Assembly: GCF_001577525.1 (NCBI RefSeq)
Contig: NZ_CP013015.1
Location: forward strand, 1,136,966-1,200,965
Length of the DNA stretch: 64,000 nucleotides
Direction: 5' to 3'
From: Candidatus Desulfofervidus auxilii
GTDB taxonomy: Bacteria; Desulfobacterota; Desulfofervidia; Desulfofervidales; Desulfofervidaceae
Positions 44,884 to 52,015 of this stretch are shown here, piece after piece. The notes under the pieces were generated by a model that saw only the letters and a program-made list of their open reading frames with translations, ran no database searches and was not told the DNA's origin. Both the position numbers and the translations under genes were made by a program. Each line of letters starts with the position of its first letter. Position 1 is the stretch's first letter.

Positions 44884-46028
44884 GTCTGTTCTCCCACTAT
44901 CTCCACTGCCAAACCTTCTTTCAGACGATTTTGTCCATAAGTTACTACTAACTCTCCTCTCTTAAGACCTTTAATTATTTCTACAAAATTGCCTTCAGAT
45001 ATACCTGTCTTAACATTTCTCATATGGGCGATTTTATTTTTATCAACCACAAACAAATAATACACTCCAGTAGCTGGCATCTTTTGTAAGGCATCTTTAG
45101 GTACAGCCAAAACCAGCTTTTTACCTAAAATTAAATTTACATGGGCAAACATACCTGCCTTCAATAGTCGTTTAGGATTTTGAATATGTATTTCTATAAG
45201 GGCAGTGCGGGTAACAGGGTCAATTCTAGGATTAATGACTTTTACTTCTCCTTTAAAGACCTTATCTGGATAGGCATCTACTTTGATATAAGCAATCTGA
45301 CCGATTTTTACATAAGGTAAATCTTTTTCATTTATAGCTACATTCACCTTTGCTATGCTGTCATCGGTAATCCTTACTATGGGTTTTTTTATATCCATCA
45401 TGGCCCCTTCATCTACATATCTGGCAGTAATAACGCCAGAGATAGGGGCGTAAATGGTATGGTCATGATAACGAATTTGCACTTCTTTTAAAGTGGCCTC
45501 TGCCTGTTTAATCTGAGCTAGGGCTGATTTTTTAGCTGCCAAAGTAGCATCATACTGAGCAGTGATATGGTCTAATCTTTGTTTAGATACGGCCTTTTCA
45601 TTATAGAGCCTTTTTATGCGTTTATAGTCTTTTTCTATACTTTTAAGATTTGCCTCTATTTGAGCCAGGTTTGCCCTGGCTGCATTCAAGGCGGCCTTTG
45701 CCTGATTTAATTTAGCCGTGATGGTTTCTTTTTCTATGACTCCGATTAGTTGTCCCTTTTTTACCCTATCACCTTTTTCTACCAATAATTTTTCTAAAAT
45801 CTCCCCTACAATTTTGGGATACACATTCACTTCTTGTTTTGGTTTTATATTGCCAATCAGATTCAGCTTCCAAGTCATCTGCCTATGTTGGACTTTGCTT
45901 ACCTTCACTGGCACTTTAACCTCTAATTTTTTCTCCCTATGTTGGGAGCGTTGATAAAGCTTATAGACCTGATAGCTAACCCCTAGCCCAATTATTACTA
46001 AAATCAGCCCCACAAGTAGTTTTTTCAT
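44880..46028 (-). CDS. RND periplasmic adaptor (membrane fusion protein)
   Basis: The 382-residue protein has an N-terminal signal-anchor (KKLLVGLILVIIGLGVSYQVYKL), lipoyl halves around residues 55-95 (VEKGDRVKKGQLIGVIE) and 185-215 (YHDHTIYAPISGVITARYVDEG), a coiled-coil hairpin between them and C-terminal barrel domains (NPRIDPVTRTALIEIHI). It bridges the RND pump and the TolC-like channel. It overlaps both neighbours by 4 bp (ATGA type), so channel, adaptor and pump are made as a unit. Confidence 0.9.
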   Translation of the reverse strand: MKKLLVGLILVIIGLGVSYQVYKLYQRSQHREKKLEVKVPVKVSKVQHRQMTWKLNLIGNIKPKQEVNVYPKIVGEILEKLLVEKGDRVKKGQLIGVIEKETITAKLNQAKAALNAARANLAQIEANLKSIEKDYKRIKRLYNEKAVSKQRLDHITAQYDATLAAKKSALAQIKQAEATLKEVQIRYHDHTIYAPISGVITARYVDEGAMMDIKKPIVRITDDSIAKVNVAINEKDLPYVKIGQIAYIKVDAYPDKVFKGEVKVINPRIDPVTRTALIEIHIQNPKRLLKAGMFAHVNLILGKKLVLAVPKDALQKMPATGVYYLFVVDKNKIAHMRNVKTGISEGNFVEIIKGLKRGELVVTYGQNRLKEGLAVEIVGEQT

Positions 46029-47353
46029 AAAGTTTCTCCTTGAACATTGACCGCCTTTCCTATGGCCCTTTCCAATTGTGCAATGGCTGTGTTATAACGA
46101 TAGAGGGCTCCATAATAATTATTTTGTGCCTGAGTAAGCAGTGTTTGAGCATCCAAGACTTCAGTAGAGGTAGTAACCTGATTTTTATATTGTAAATTTG
46201 TGATACGGTAATTTTCTTTGGCCTGTCTTACAGAAATTCTGGCGGTCTCAATATTTTTTTCTGCCTCTTTCAGGTTTAAATAGGCGGTTTTTACCTGTAG
46301 TCTGACCTGGTCTTTTATTCTATTCAATGTCTTCTCTAAGGCATCTTTTTGCCACCTTAATTTTTTTACCTGGGCCTTTGTCTTTCCCCATTCAAAAAAT
46401 GTCCACTTTGCCTGTAAGGTAAGATAGAATTGATCTGGATTTTGGTAACCATTTCCATCCACATTGGGATGATTACCAATCCGCTCATATTTTCCTACCA
46501 TAGCTAGTTGAGGGTAATATTGAGACTTAGCCATCTTGACTTGGGCCTCCATCTGCTCCAACTGTTTGGCAATTTGCTTCAGTTCAGGCCTTTCTTTAAT
46601 GGCTATTTTTAGGGCATAGTTGAGATTCAACTTTAAAGGCTGATAGTTCAATATATCTTTGATTCTGGTGGGGTGATTGACATCCAGACGCAAAATAATA
46701 TTAAAGTTAGAGATGGCGGTTTGTAAGTTGTTTTTTGCCCTGACTAAATCCTGTTTAGCATTGGCAAGTGCCACCTTTGACTTAAGTAAGTCATTCATAG
46801 GAATGATACCAGCATCATATAAGGCCTGGGCATCTTTAAGGTGGGCTTCTAGATTTTTTACTGCTATTTCTGCTACTTCTTTGTATTTCCCTGCCAAAAG
46901 CACCTGAAAATAAGCTACCTTTACCTGTTTTATGACTTCTTGCTCAGCCTCTATCCTTTCTAAGTGAGCTATATCTACACCCAATTTGCTCAATTTATAC
47001 TGACTGCTTAGATAAAAACCGGTAAAAATAGGTTGGCTAAATTGAATGTCCCAGGTGTAATTATTCTCTGGACCCATAATAATATGAGGTTGTCCAGGCA
47101 TTTCTCTAAAGATGGCATAAGGTGATTCTTTTAACCTGGTGTAAGAATAACTGGTCTCCAATTTGGGTAAAAATTCACTTCTGGCCATCTTTACCCCTTC
47201 TTTAGCAGCCTTAATTTGGGCCAGTTTTTCTTGAATGAGCAAGTTGTTTTTCAGGGCCATATCAAGACTGGTTTTTAAATCCAGCATTTCAGCATGAACT
47301 AAAATGGGGAAAAGCACACCCAAAACAAGGGTTATCATAAATTTTTTTATCAT
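46025..47353 (-). CDS. TolC-family outer-membrane channel
   Basis: The 442-residue protein starts at ATG 47353, chosen for the AAGGAGAG site and the signal peptide that follows (KKFMITLVLGVLFPILVHA). The open frame runs 105 bp further up, but without these features. Two OEP repeats follow, rich in long helices with Ala/Gln/Lys heptads (ENYRITNLQYKNQVTTSTEV in the second). LKTSLDMALKNN at the mature N-terminus is typical. The protein would form the trimeric outer-membrane duct for the RND pump. The TetR gene ends 14 bp upstream. Confidence 0.9.
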   Translation of the reverse strand: MIKKFMITLVLGVLFPILVHAEMLDLKTSLDMALKNNLLIQEKLAQIKAAKEGVKMARSEFLPKLETSYSYTRLKESPYAIFREMPGQPHIIMGPENNYTWDIQFSQPIFTGFYLSSQYKLSKLGVDIAHLERIEAEQEVIKQVKVAYFQVLLAGKYKEVAEIAVKNLEAHLKDAQALYDAGIIPMNDLLKSKVALANAKQDLVRAKNNLQTAISNFNIILRLDVNHPTRIKDILNYQPLKLNLNYALKIAIKERPELKQIAKQLEQMEAQVKMAKSQYYPQLAMVGKYERIGNHPNVDGNGYQNPDQFYLTLQAKWTFFEWGKTKAQVKKLRWQKDALEKTLNRIKDQVRLQVKTAYLNLKEAEKNIETARISVRQAKENYRITNLQYKNQVTTSTEVLDAQTLLTQAQNNYYGALYRYNTAIAQLERAIGKAVNVQGETL

Positions 47354-47367
47354 CGCCCTCTCCTTTG

Positions 47368-48003
47368 TTATATTTTTCCCTTTAGGCCATAAAAGAGAAA
47401 ATCCAAAATTATGGGTAGTTTTGAGGTCAATTGAACCTCCTCTTCTGACTTTATCCACTCGTGAATAAAGGCTTGGATCATTCCACTAATTAAAACAGCC
47501 ATTTCTTTAGGAGGAAATCTTTTAAACTCCCCTTGGGAAATACCTTCCTCTATAATCTGAGCTAATGTAGATAGTCCTTCCTGATATTTTTCATCTATTT
47601 TTTTACCTAATTCTTCTCTAAGTAAAACAACTATATTTTGTCTATGTAAGGCATAAATCCTGAAGAAATCACGATTTTTTTGGAAAAATTTTAGTTTTAC
47701 CTGGATAATAGCCTTAATTTTCTCTAGTGGGGTTTGCGCCTCCTCTATGGCTTGTTTAATAAGCTTCAATAACAAATCTATCTTTTCATGTAATAAGGTA
47801 AGGTAAATTTTATCTTTACTCTTAAAAAATTGATAAATGGTGGCCATACCAAATTCTGATGCCTTGGCAATTTCAGCCATGGTAGTTTGATGGTAGCCTT
47901 TTTGCGCAAATAAACGCTCAGCCACATTCAAGATATACTGCCGCCGCCAGCGTCTTTCTTGCTCCCTTCGTCCTAACAAATCTTTAGAATTTAAATTTTC
48001 CAT
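47368..48003 (-). CDS. TetR/AcrR-family repressor
   Basis: The 211-residue regulator has a basic N-terminus (RREQERRWRRQ) and a helix-turn-helix at about residues 25-65 (ILNVAERLFAQKGYHQTTMAEIAKASEFGMATIYQFF, residues 24-60, given as a location). A helical ligand-binding domain follows. It is first in the tetR-tolC-adaptor-pump operon and its promoter contains a palindrome. Autorepression released by a pump substrate is the natural reading. No good ribosome site lies before the ATG, which suggests low expression. Confidence 0.9.
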   Translation of the reverse strand: MENLNSKDLLGRREQERRWRRQYILNVAERLFAQKGYHQTTMAEIAKASEFGMATIYQFFKSKDKIYLTLLHEKIDLLLKLIKQAIEEAQTPLEKIKAIIQVKLKFFQKNRDFFRIYALHRQNIVVLLREELGKKIDEKYQEGLSTLAQIIEEGISQGEFKRFPPKEMAVLISGMIQAFIHEWIKSEEEVQLTSKLPIILDFLFYGLKGKI

Positions 48004-48015
48004 TTGGAATTTTTT

Positions 48016-48039
48016 TTCTAAAATAGAATAATAATTCTA
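48016..48039 (-). promoter_or_regulatory. Probable TetR operator in the efflux operon promoter
   Basis: TAGAATAATAATTCTA at 48024-48039 is a perfect inverted repeat (6-bp arms, 4-bp spacer). It adjoins TTCTAAAATAGAA (48016-48028), a second inverted repeat sharing one arm. The first lies almost exactly between the -35 and -10 of the tetR promoter. Confidence 0.55.
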
Positions 48040-48048
48040 AAATGTCAA
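48020..48048 (-). promoter_or_regulatory. Promoter of the tetR-tolC-adaptor-RND operon
   Basis: On the minus strand TTGACA (48048-48043) and TATTTT (48025-48020) are 17 bp apart, ending about 17 bp before the tetR ATG at 48003. The inverted repeat 48024-48039 fills the spacer. Confidence 0.6.
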
Positions 48049-48137
48049 TAGTTTTATTCTTGAACATTGCCAGGATTTTCAGAAGCTTTCCGAAAAGAAA
48101 GATAAGCTCCTCAAAATAGTAATAACTTTAAAAAAAC

Positions 48138-48213
48138 GGTCAAATGTAGTAACTGACCTTACGCACAGTATGAAAATCATTTTTAAGGTTGCGGTCAAAA
48201 AACTGACCGCAAC
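48138..48213. repeat. Two related inverted repeats (GGTCA/TGACC) in the tetR-usp gap
   Basis: GGTCA (48138) and TGACC (48154) form a weak hairpin. Further on GTTGCGGTCA (48188) and TGACCGCAAC (48204) form a perfect 10-bp stem with a 6-nt A-rich loop. Neither is followed by a T-run on either strand, so they are unlikely to be simple terminators. They may be remnants of an element end. Confidence 0.55.
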
Positions 48214-48241
48214 TATACAAATATTTTATTTAGGGCTGGGG

Positions 48242-48330
48242 CTGTCAAGGAGTGCTCGCCTCCCTGCCTGTCCCCGCCTGCCTGCGGGCAGGCCCGCCTG
48301 CCGTCGGGCAGGGGCAGACAGGCTTGACAG
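48242..48330. repeat. Large GC-rich palindromic cluster
   Basis: CTGTCAAG (48242-48249) and CTTGACAG (48323-48330) enclose nested CCTGCC / GGCAGG inverted repeats on both arms, ending in a core of GCCTGCCTGCGGGCAGGC. It is far more GC-rich than its surroundings. Its words match the 20-bp palindrome in repeat copies A and B, and the hairpin TGTCCTGCC/GGCAGGACA at 48566-48587. Confidence 0.7.
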
Positions 48331-48565
48331 AAAATAGTCTCTTAAAGAAAAACTTCTTCTTTGCCTTCCTCTTTAATATTTTTAAGCTTAATAATTAAGG
48401 AAAAAATTTTTTCCCTTCAACCAAATCTACTTTTTAAAAAGCTATAAATAGGTTGGTGAAAGTTAACCTTGATGTATTACTGTCACCTAAAAGGTGAAAT
48501 GACAAACATCAAAAGAAGCTCCTCCATTGACCGCAGCCCTTAACTAATAAGAAAACTCACCTGCC

Positions 48566-48587
48566 TGTCCTGCCCAACGGCAGGACA
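48566..48587. repeat. Short GC-rich hairpin of the same palindrome family
   Basis: TGTCCTGCC and GGCAGGACA form a perfect 9-bp stem with a CAAC loop. The remainder of the 658-bp gap 48004-48661 is AT-rich; I see no gene in it apart from the promoter, palindromes and terminator listed. Confidence 0.6.
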
Positions 48588-48625
48588 AATTATCCTCATC
48601 TCTATGAAAAAATTTTAAAATAATC

Positions 48626-48653
48626 ATCAGGGATAGAGTATTTTATCCCTGAT
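48626..48653 (-). terminator. Hairpin terminator after the tandem usp gene
   Basis: ATCAGGGATA and TATCCCTGAT form a perfect 10-bp stem with an 8-nt loop, directly after the usp stop codon in its direction of transcription. It is followed on that strand by a T/A-rich tail (GATTATTTTAAAATTTTTT). Confidence 0.65.
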
Positions 48654-48661
48654 TTCAATTA

Positions 48662-49522
48662 CTAACTAGGCACTACCAACACACCACAAGGGCTAAATCC
48701 AATCACTCTTTCTGTAACACTACCCATAAGGAGCTTTTTAAGACCTGTCCTCCCGTGTCTCCCCATTACAATTGTCCCTACATTTTTCTCTTTGGCTACT
48801 TCAACAATAACTTCATGAGGTTCTCCAATTTGAACAATGGCCTCCGCCTCTATGCCTGCCTGAGATGCTTCCTGCTTTACTTGATTTACGATTTTTTCAG
48901 CTTCTTCTCTGTATTCGGACGGTCTTCCAGGTTTTACCACACAAATAACTGTAAAAGCACTTGGACAAGCTTTAGCAATATTTATTGCTTCTTTTACCGC
49001 TGCTTCACTATATTTTGAGCCATCTGTAGCTACCAGTATATTTTTAAGAGAAACCGCACCCTTCAATGGCACTACTAAGACAGAACACGGAGCATAACCT
49101 ATAACCCTAGCTGCTACACTTCCCATGAGGAGCTTTTTAAGACCTGTTCTCCCATGGGTCCCTATAACTATTGCATCAACTTCCTTTTCTTCAGCCATTT
49201 CAACAATATACCGATGAGGTTGTAATCCATGACGAACAAACGTTTCACAATCTACATTTCTCTTTTCAGCTTCTGCCTTTATTTTATCAAGGGTTGTTCT
49301 TGCCTCCTTATCCATTTTTTCCACAAAGGGCAAGCTCCCAGCCATAGCCATCGATTCGGGACTTATTTCTATTACAGTAAGTGCAAAAAGAGTGCTACGA
49401 CAATAACCAGAAAGGTTTAATGCCTGATTAGCTACCATCTCGGTGTATTCTGAGACGTCTATGGCCACAAGAATTTTTTCATGCTTACCTAAAGGACACA
49501 TTTTACAAGTTTCTTTATTCAT
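48662..49522 (-). CDS. Universal stress protein with two tandem Usp domains
   Basis: The 286-residue protein has domain 1 at about 12-145 and domain 2 at about 150-286, each ending with the ATP-binding loop GxHGRTGLKKLLMGSV and PCxVLVVP. The repeated loops are nearly identical. A short Cys-bearing leader (KETCKMCPLGKHEK) precedes domain 1; two cysteines at this spot are unusual for the family and could bind metal or respond to redox state. GGAGG precedes the ATG. It is monocistronic with its own hairpin terminator. Confidence 0.9.
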   Translation of the reverse strand: MNKETCKMCPLGKHEKILVAIDVSEYTEMVANQALNLSGYCRSTLFALTVIEISPESMAMAGSLPFVEKMDKEARTTLDKIKAEAEKRNVDCETFVRHGLQPHRYIVEMAEEKEVDAIVIGTHGRTGLKKLLMGSVAARVIGYAPCSVLVVPLKGAVSLKNILVATDGSKYSEAAVKEAINIAKACPSAFTVICVVKPGRPSEYREEAEKIVNQVKQEASQAGIEAEAIVQIGEPHEVIVEVAKEKNVGTIVMGRHGRTGLKKLLMGSVTERVIGFSPCGVLVVPS

Positions 49523-50048
49523 TTTTCATCCTCCAATTATATTATTTGTTACAGGGCTTTTCCCTAATTATGTTACCCATAAAGACTATTTACCCAAAAA
49601 ATAACATAGATTTCATGACATCTTTGAAATCTCTGAAATTTCCCAAGAGTGACTTTTCTAAAGAATAAGCATAAGACACAAAATCACCTAAAAGTAAATT
49701 CCCATTGATTATATTTTATACATTCTTCTGTTAGATAAACATAACACTTTTTCTCACTGTTAGTGAAAAACAAGTATAAAATAAACCCCATTTTCTACCT
49801 AGAATATCCCAAATGTTATAAAATGTCAAGAAATTAATTACCTCCAAAATTTGTTATTATTCTTAAAAAAATACCTCTCAAACCACCTCATTCTTATAGG
49901 AATTATAAGGAAGCACTTTTTAATAGGTTGTTAAGACTTTCTTGCTGTTTAAATAAGCTTAAAATTAATAAAAAATTTGATTTATTAATAAAATTGGTGT
50001 AAATAATCCCTTGATTAAAGTAGCTTGATTTTTAACCGGGGAATCTTT
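49523..50048. other. 526-bp AT-rich intergenic region between usp and ahbD
   Basis: No gene is visible. It holds the leaders of two divergent genes. The only structures seen are a small hairpin TCACTGTTAGTGA (49754-49766) flanked by T and A runs, and a promoter candidate for ahbD near its right end. I see no FNR- or HcpR-type palindrome that I would defend. Confidence 0.5.
49977..50005 (+). promoter_or_regulatory. Possible promoter of ahbD
   Basis: TTGATT (49977-49982) and TAAATA (50000-50005) are 17 bp apart, with TG directly before the -10. This would give a leader of about 35 nt including CGGGGA before ATG 50049. Confidence 0.4.
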
Positions 50049-51110
50049 ATGAAAAATAAAATTCCTCCTCTTCGTTTAGTGGCGTGGGAACTAACCAAGG
50101 CGTGTAATCTGGCTTGCAAGCACTGTCGGGCCAAGGCCATTACTAAATCTCTTCCAGATGAGTTAAACCATTCAGAAGCAGAGAAAATTCTGGATGATAT
50201 TGCTAGTTTTGCTCAACCTATTATTATCTTAACTGGTGGCGAACCATTAATGCGAAAAGATGTTTTAGACCTAGCTGCCTATGGCACTGAGAAGGGTTTA
50301 AGAATGGTGTTGGCCACAAATGGCACTTTGCTTGATGACATCTGGGTAAAAGAGTTAAAAAAAGTGGGTATAAAGCGGGTGAGTGTGAGTATAGATGGAG
50401 CTACAGCCAAAGCCCATGATACGTTTAGAGGTGTAAAAGGAGCCTTTGACCATACAATGGCTGGGATTGAGGCATTGAAAAGAGGAGGGCTTGATTTCCA
50501 AATAAATACCACTGTTACTAAAACGAACTTAAATCAAATTTCTGCTATTTCTGATTTGGCTGTTGAACTAGGAGCAGTGGCTTTTCATATCTTTTTATTG
50601 GTACCTATGGGCAGGGGCAGTGCCCTTAAAGAAGAAGTGATTACACCCCAGGAATATGAGGAGGTTTTGACTTGGCTAGTAGAGCAGCGAGAAAAACAGC
50701 TTATACAGGTAAAAGCTACTTGTGCACCTCAGTATTATCGTATTTTACGACAAAAGGCAAAAGAGAAAAATAAGAAGGTAACCTTTGAAACTTATGGTCT
50801 AGATGCAGTAACCAGAGGTTGTTTGGCAGGAATGGGATTTTGTTTTATTGATTCTACAGGTAAAGTGCAGACCTGTGGCTATTTAGAAGTAGAATGTGGG
50901 CATGTGCGAAAAGAACCCCTTTCTAAAATCTGGCATGATTCTGAAGTATTTAATAAACTAAGGGACAAAAAACAATATAAAGGTAAATGTGGTAATTGTG
51001 AATACTGGCAGGTATGTGGTGGCTGTCGTGCCAGGGCATATGCTATCACTGGAGATTATTTGGCTCAAGAGCCCATGTGTTTGTATAGACCAAAAGGGAT
51101 AAAGGAGTAG
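50049..51110 (+). CDS. ahbD: Radical SAM heme synthase AhbD (Fe-coproporphyrin III decarboxylase)
   Basis: The 353-residue enzyme performs the last step of the siroheme-dependent heme pathway, removing two carboxyl groups from Fe-coproporphyrin III. LRLVAWELTKACNLACKHC at residues about 7-25 holds the radical SAM cluster cysteines and matches the AhbD opening rather than AhbC. TGGEPLMRKDV and ATNGTL follow. The C-terminal CGNCEYWQVCGGCRARAYA supplies ligands for a second cluster. ATG 50049 behind GGGGA is preferred over an upstream TTG. A siroheme decarboxylase subunit gene follows by 2 bp. This pathway is known from sulfate reducers and methanogens. Confidence 0.88.
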   Translation: MKNKIPPLRLVAWELTKACNLACKHCRAKAITKSLPDELNHSEAEKILDDIASFAQPIIILTGGEPLMRKDVLDLAAYGTEKGLRMVLATNGTLLDDIWVKELKKVGIKRVSVSIDGATAKAHDTFRGVKGAFDHTMAGIEALKRGGLDFQINTTVTKTNLNQISAISDLAVELGAVAFHIFLLVPMGRGSALKEEVITPQEYEEVLTWLVEQREKQLIQVKATCAPQYYRILRQKAKEKNKKVTFETYGLDAVTRGCLAGMGFCFIDSTGKVQTCGYLEVECGHVRKEPLSKIWHDSEVFNKLRDKKQYKGKCGNCEYWQVCGGCRARAYAITGDYLAQEPMCLYRPKGIKE

Positions 51111-51112
51111 AT

Positions 51113-51559
51113 ATGGATGCTATTGATCGCAAAATCATAAATGAGTTACAAACCCGCTTTCCTATTATCTCTCAGCCTTATGCTGAGATAGGGAAAAAGC
51201 TGGGTCTCTCTGAAAAGGAGGTATTAAAACGGGTAAAAAATTTAAAGGAAAAAGGTTATATTAGGCGCATTGGAGCCAATTTTAATTCAGATAAACTGGG
51301 ATTTGTGAGCACCTTATGTGCTGCCAAAGTGCCAAAGGAAAAAATTGCTGAGTTTGCCAAAGTAGTCAATCGGTATAAAGGTGTAACCCACAATTACTTA
51401 CGTCGGAGTGAATTCAATATTTGGTTTACCTTTATCGCACCCACTATGGATGAAATAGAAGAGGCATTAGAGGAGATTAAAAAAGAAACAGGTGTTCATG
51501 AAATATATAATTTCCCAGCTACCAAAACTTTTAAGATTAAGGTAAATTTTAAGGTGTAA
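51113..51559 (+). CDS. Siroheme decarboxylase subunit (AhbA/AhbB family)
   Basis: The 148-residue Lrp-like protein has an N-terminal winged helix (DRKIINELQTRFPI, then GLSEKEVLKRVKNLKEKGYI) and a C-terminal AsnC-type domain. The signatures FPIISQPYAEIG, IRRIGANFNSDKLGF, and VTHNYLRRSEFNIWFT are those of AhbA and AhbB, which together turn siroheme into 12,18-didecarboxysiroheme. HNYLRR contains the histidine and arginines of the siroheme site. Only one of the two subunits is here, so its partner must be elsewhere. I cannot tell AhbA from AhbB with confidence. It ends 1 bp from the convergent GIY-YIG gene. Confidence 0.85.
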   Translation: MDAIDRKIINELQTRFPIISQPYAEIGKKLGLSEKEVLKRVKNLKEKGYIRRIGANFNSDKLGFVSTLCAAKVPKEKIAEFAKVVNRYKGVTHNYLRRSEFNIWFTFIAPTMDEIEEALEEIKKETGVHEIYNFPATKTFKIKVNFKV

Positions 51560-51560
51560 A

Positions 51561-51992
51561 TTACAGTTCAATAAACATACATAGAGAGGGAGAAAAGGCA
51601 TTCATTACTTCTTTTTTGAGTTTTTCAAAATGAGGACAATAATAAAGATGGCTTTCACAATCACAATCACTTACCCCAAAGCCAGGAAAACAGGATAACC
51701 GCTGTGAAAGTACTTGAGCTACTTTACATTCAATTTTTTCTGCTGTAATGGAAAACACTATTGCTTGAATTTTAGTCTTCTCTGTTAAATAATCAATATG
51801 CCAATATTTCTTCTTTTTGTGGTTTATGTGTCTCTTTAAACGCATTCTCAATCCACATTGGGCTGAACCAATATAGGCATAAAAACCAGGTTTAAATAAA
51901 AATCCTCCTAACTTTCCTATAGGAATAAATTTCTTTTTTGGAAGTTCAAAAAGGAGAGAATAAACTCCTTTTTGTCTAGGAATACCTTCCAT
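51561..51992 (-). CDS. DUF123-type GIY-YIG nuclease family protein
   Basis: In the 143-residue protein, GVYSLLFEL and PGFYAYIGSAQCGLRMRLKRH form the GIY-YIG-like core (GVY ... YIG). They are followed by WHIDYL and the C-terminal GFGVSDCDCESHLYY with clustered cysteines typical of DUF123. DUF123 proteins are widespread in archaea and scattered in bacteria. Activity on DNA is likely from the fold but unproven for this group. It is the last gene of the polymerase-helicase run, 23 bp after the helicase. Confidence 0.82.
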   Translation of the reverse strand: MEGIPRQKGVYSLLFELPKKKFIPIGKLGGFLFKPGFYAYIGSAQCGLRMRLKRHINHKKKKYWHIDYLTEKTKIQAIVFSITAEKIECKVAQVLSQRLSCFPGFGVSDCDCESHLYYCPHFEKLKKEVMNAFSPSLCMFIEL

Positions 51993-52015
51993 AACTTACC
52001 TTTAGTAAGACATTT

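Noticed and set aside
49741-49772. Terminator hairpin in the usp-ahbD gap
   Set aside because: The stem is flanked by T before and A after, so neither strand gives the hairpin-then-T-run of an intrinsic terminator, and both neighbouring genes diverge from it.
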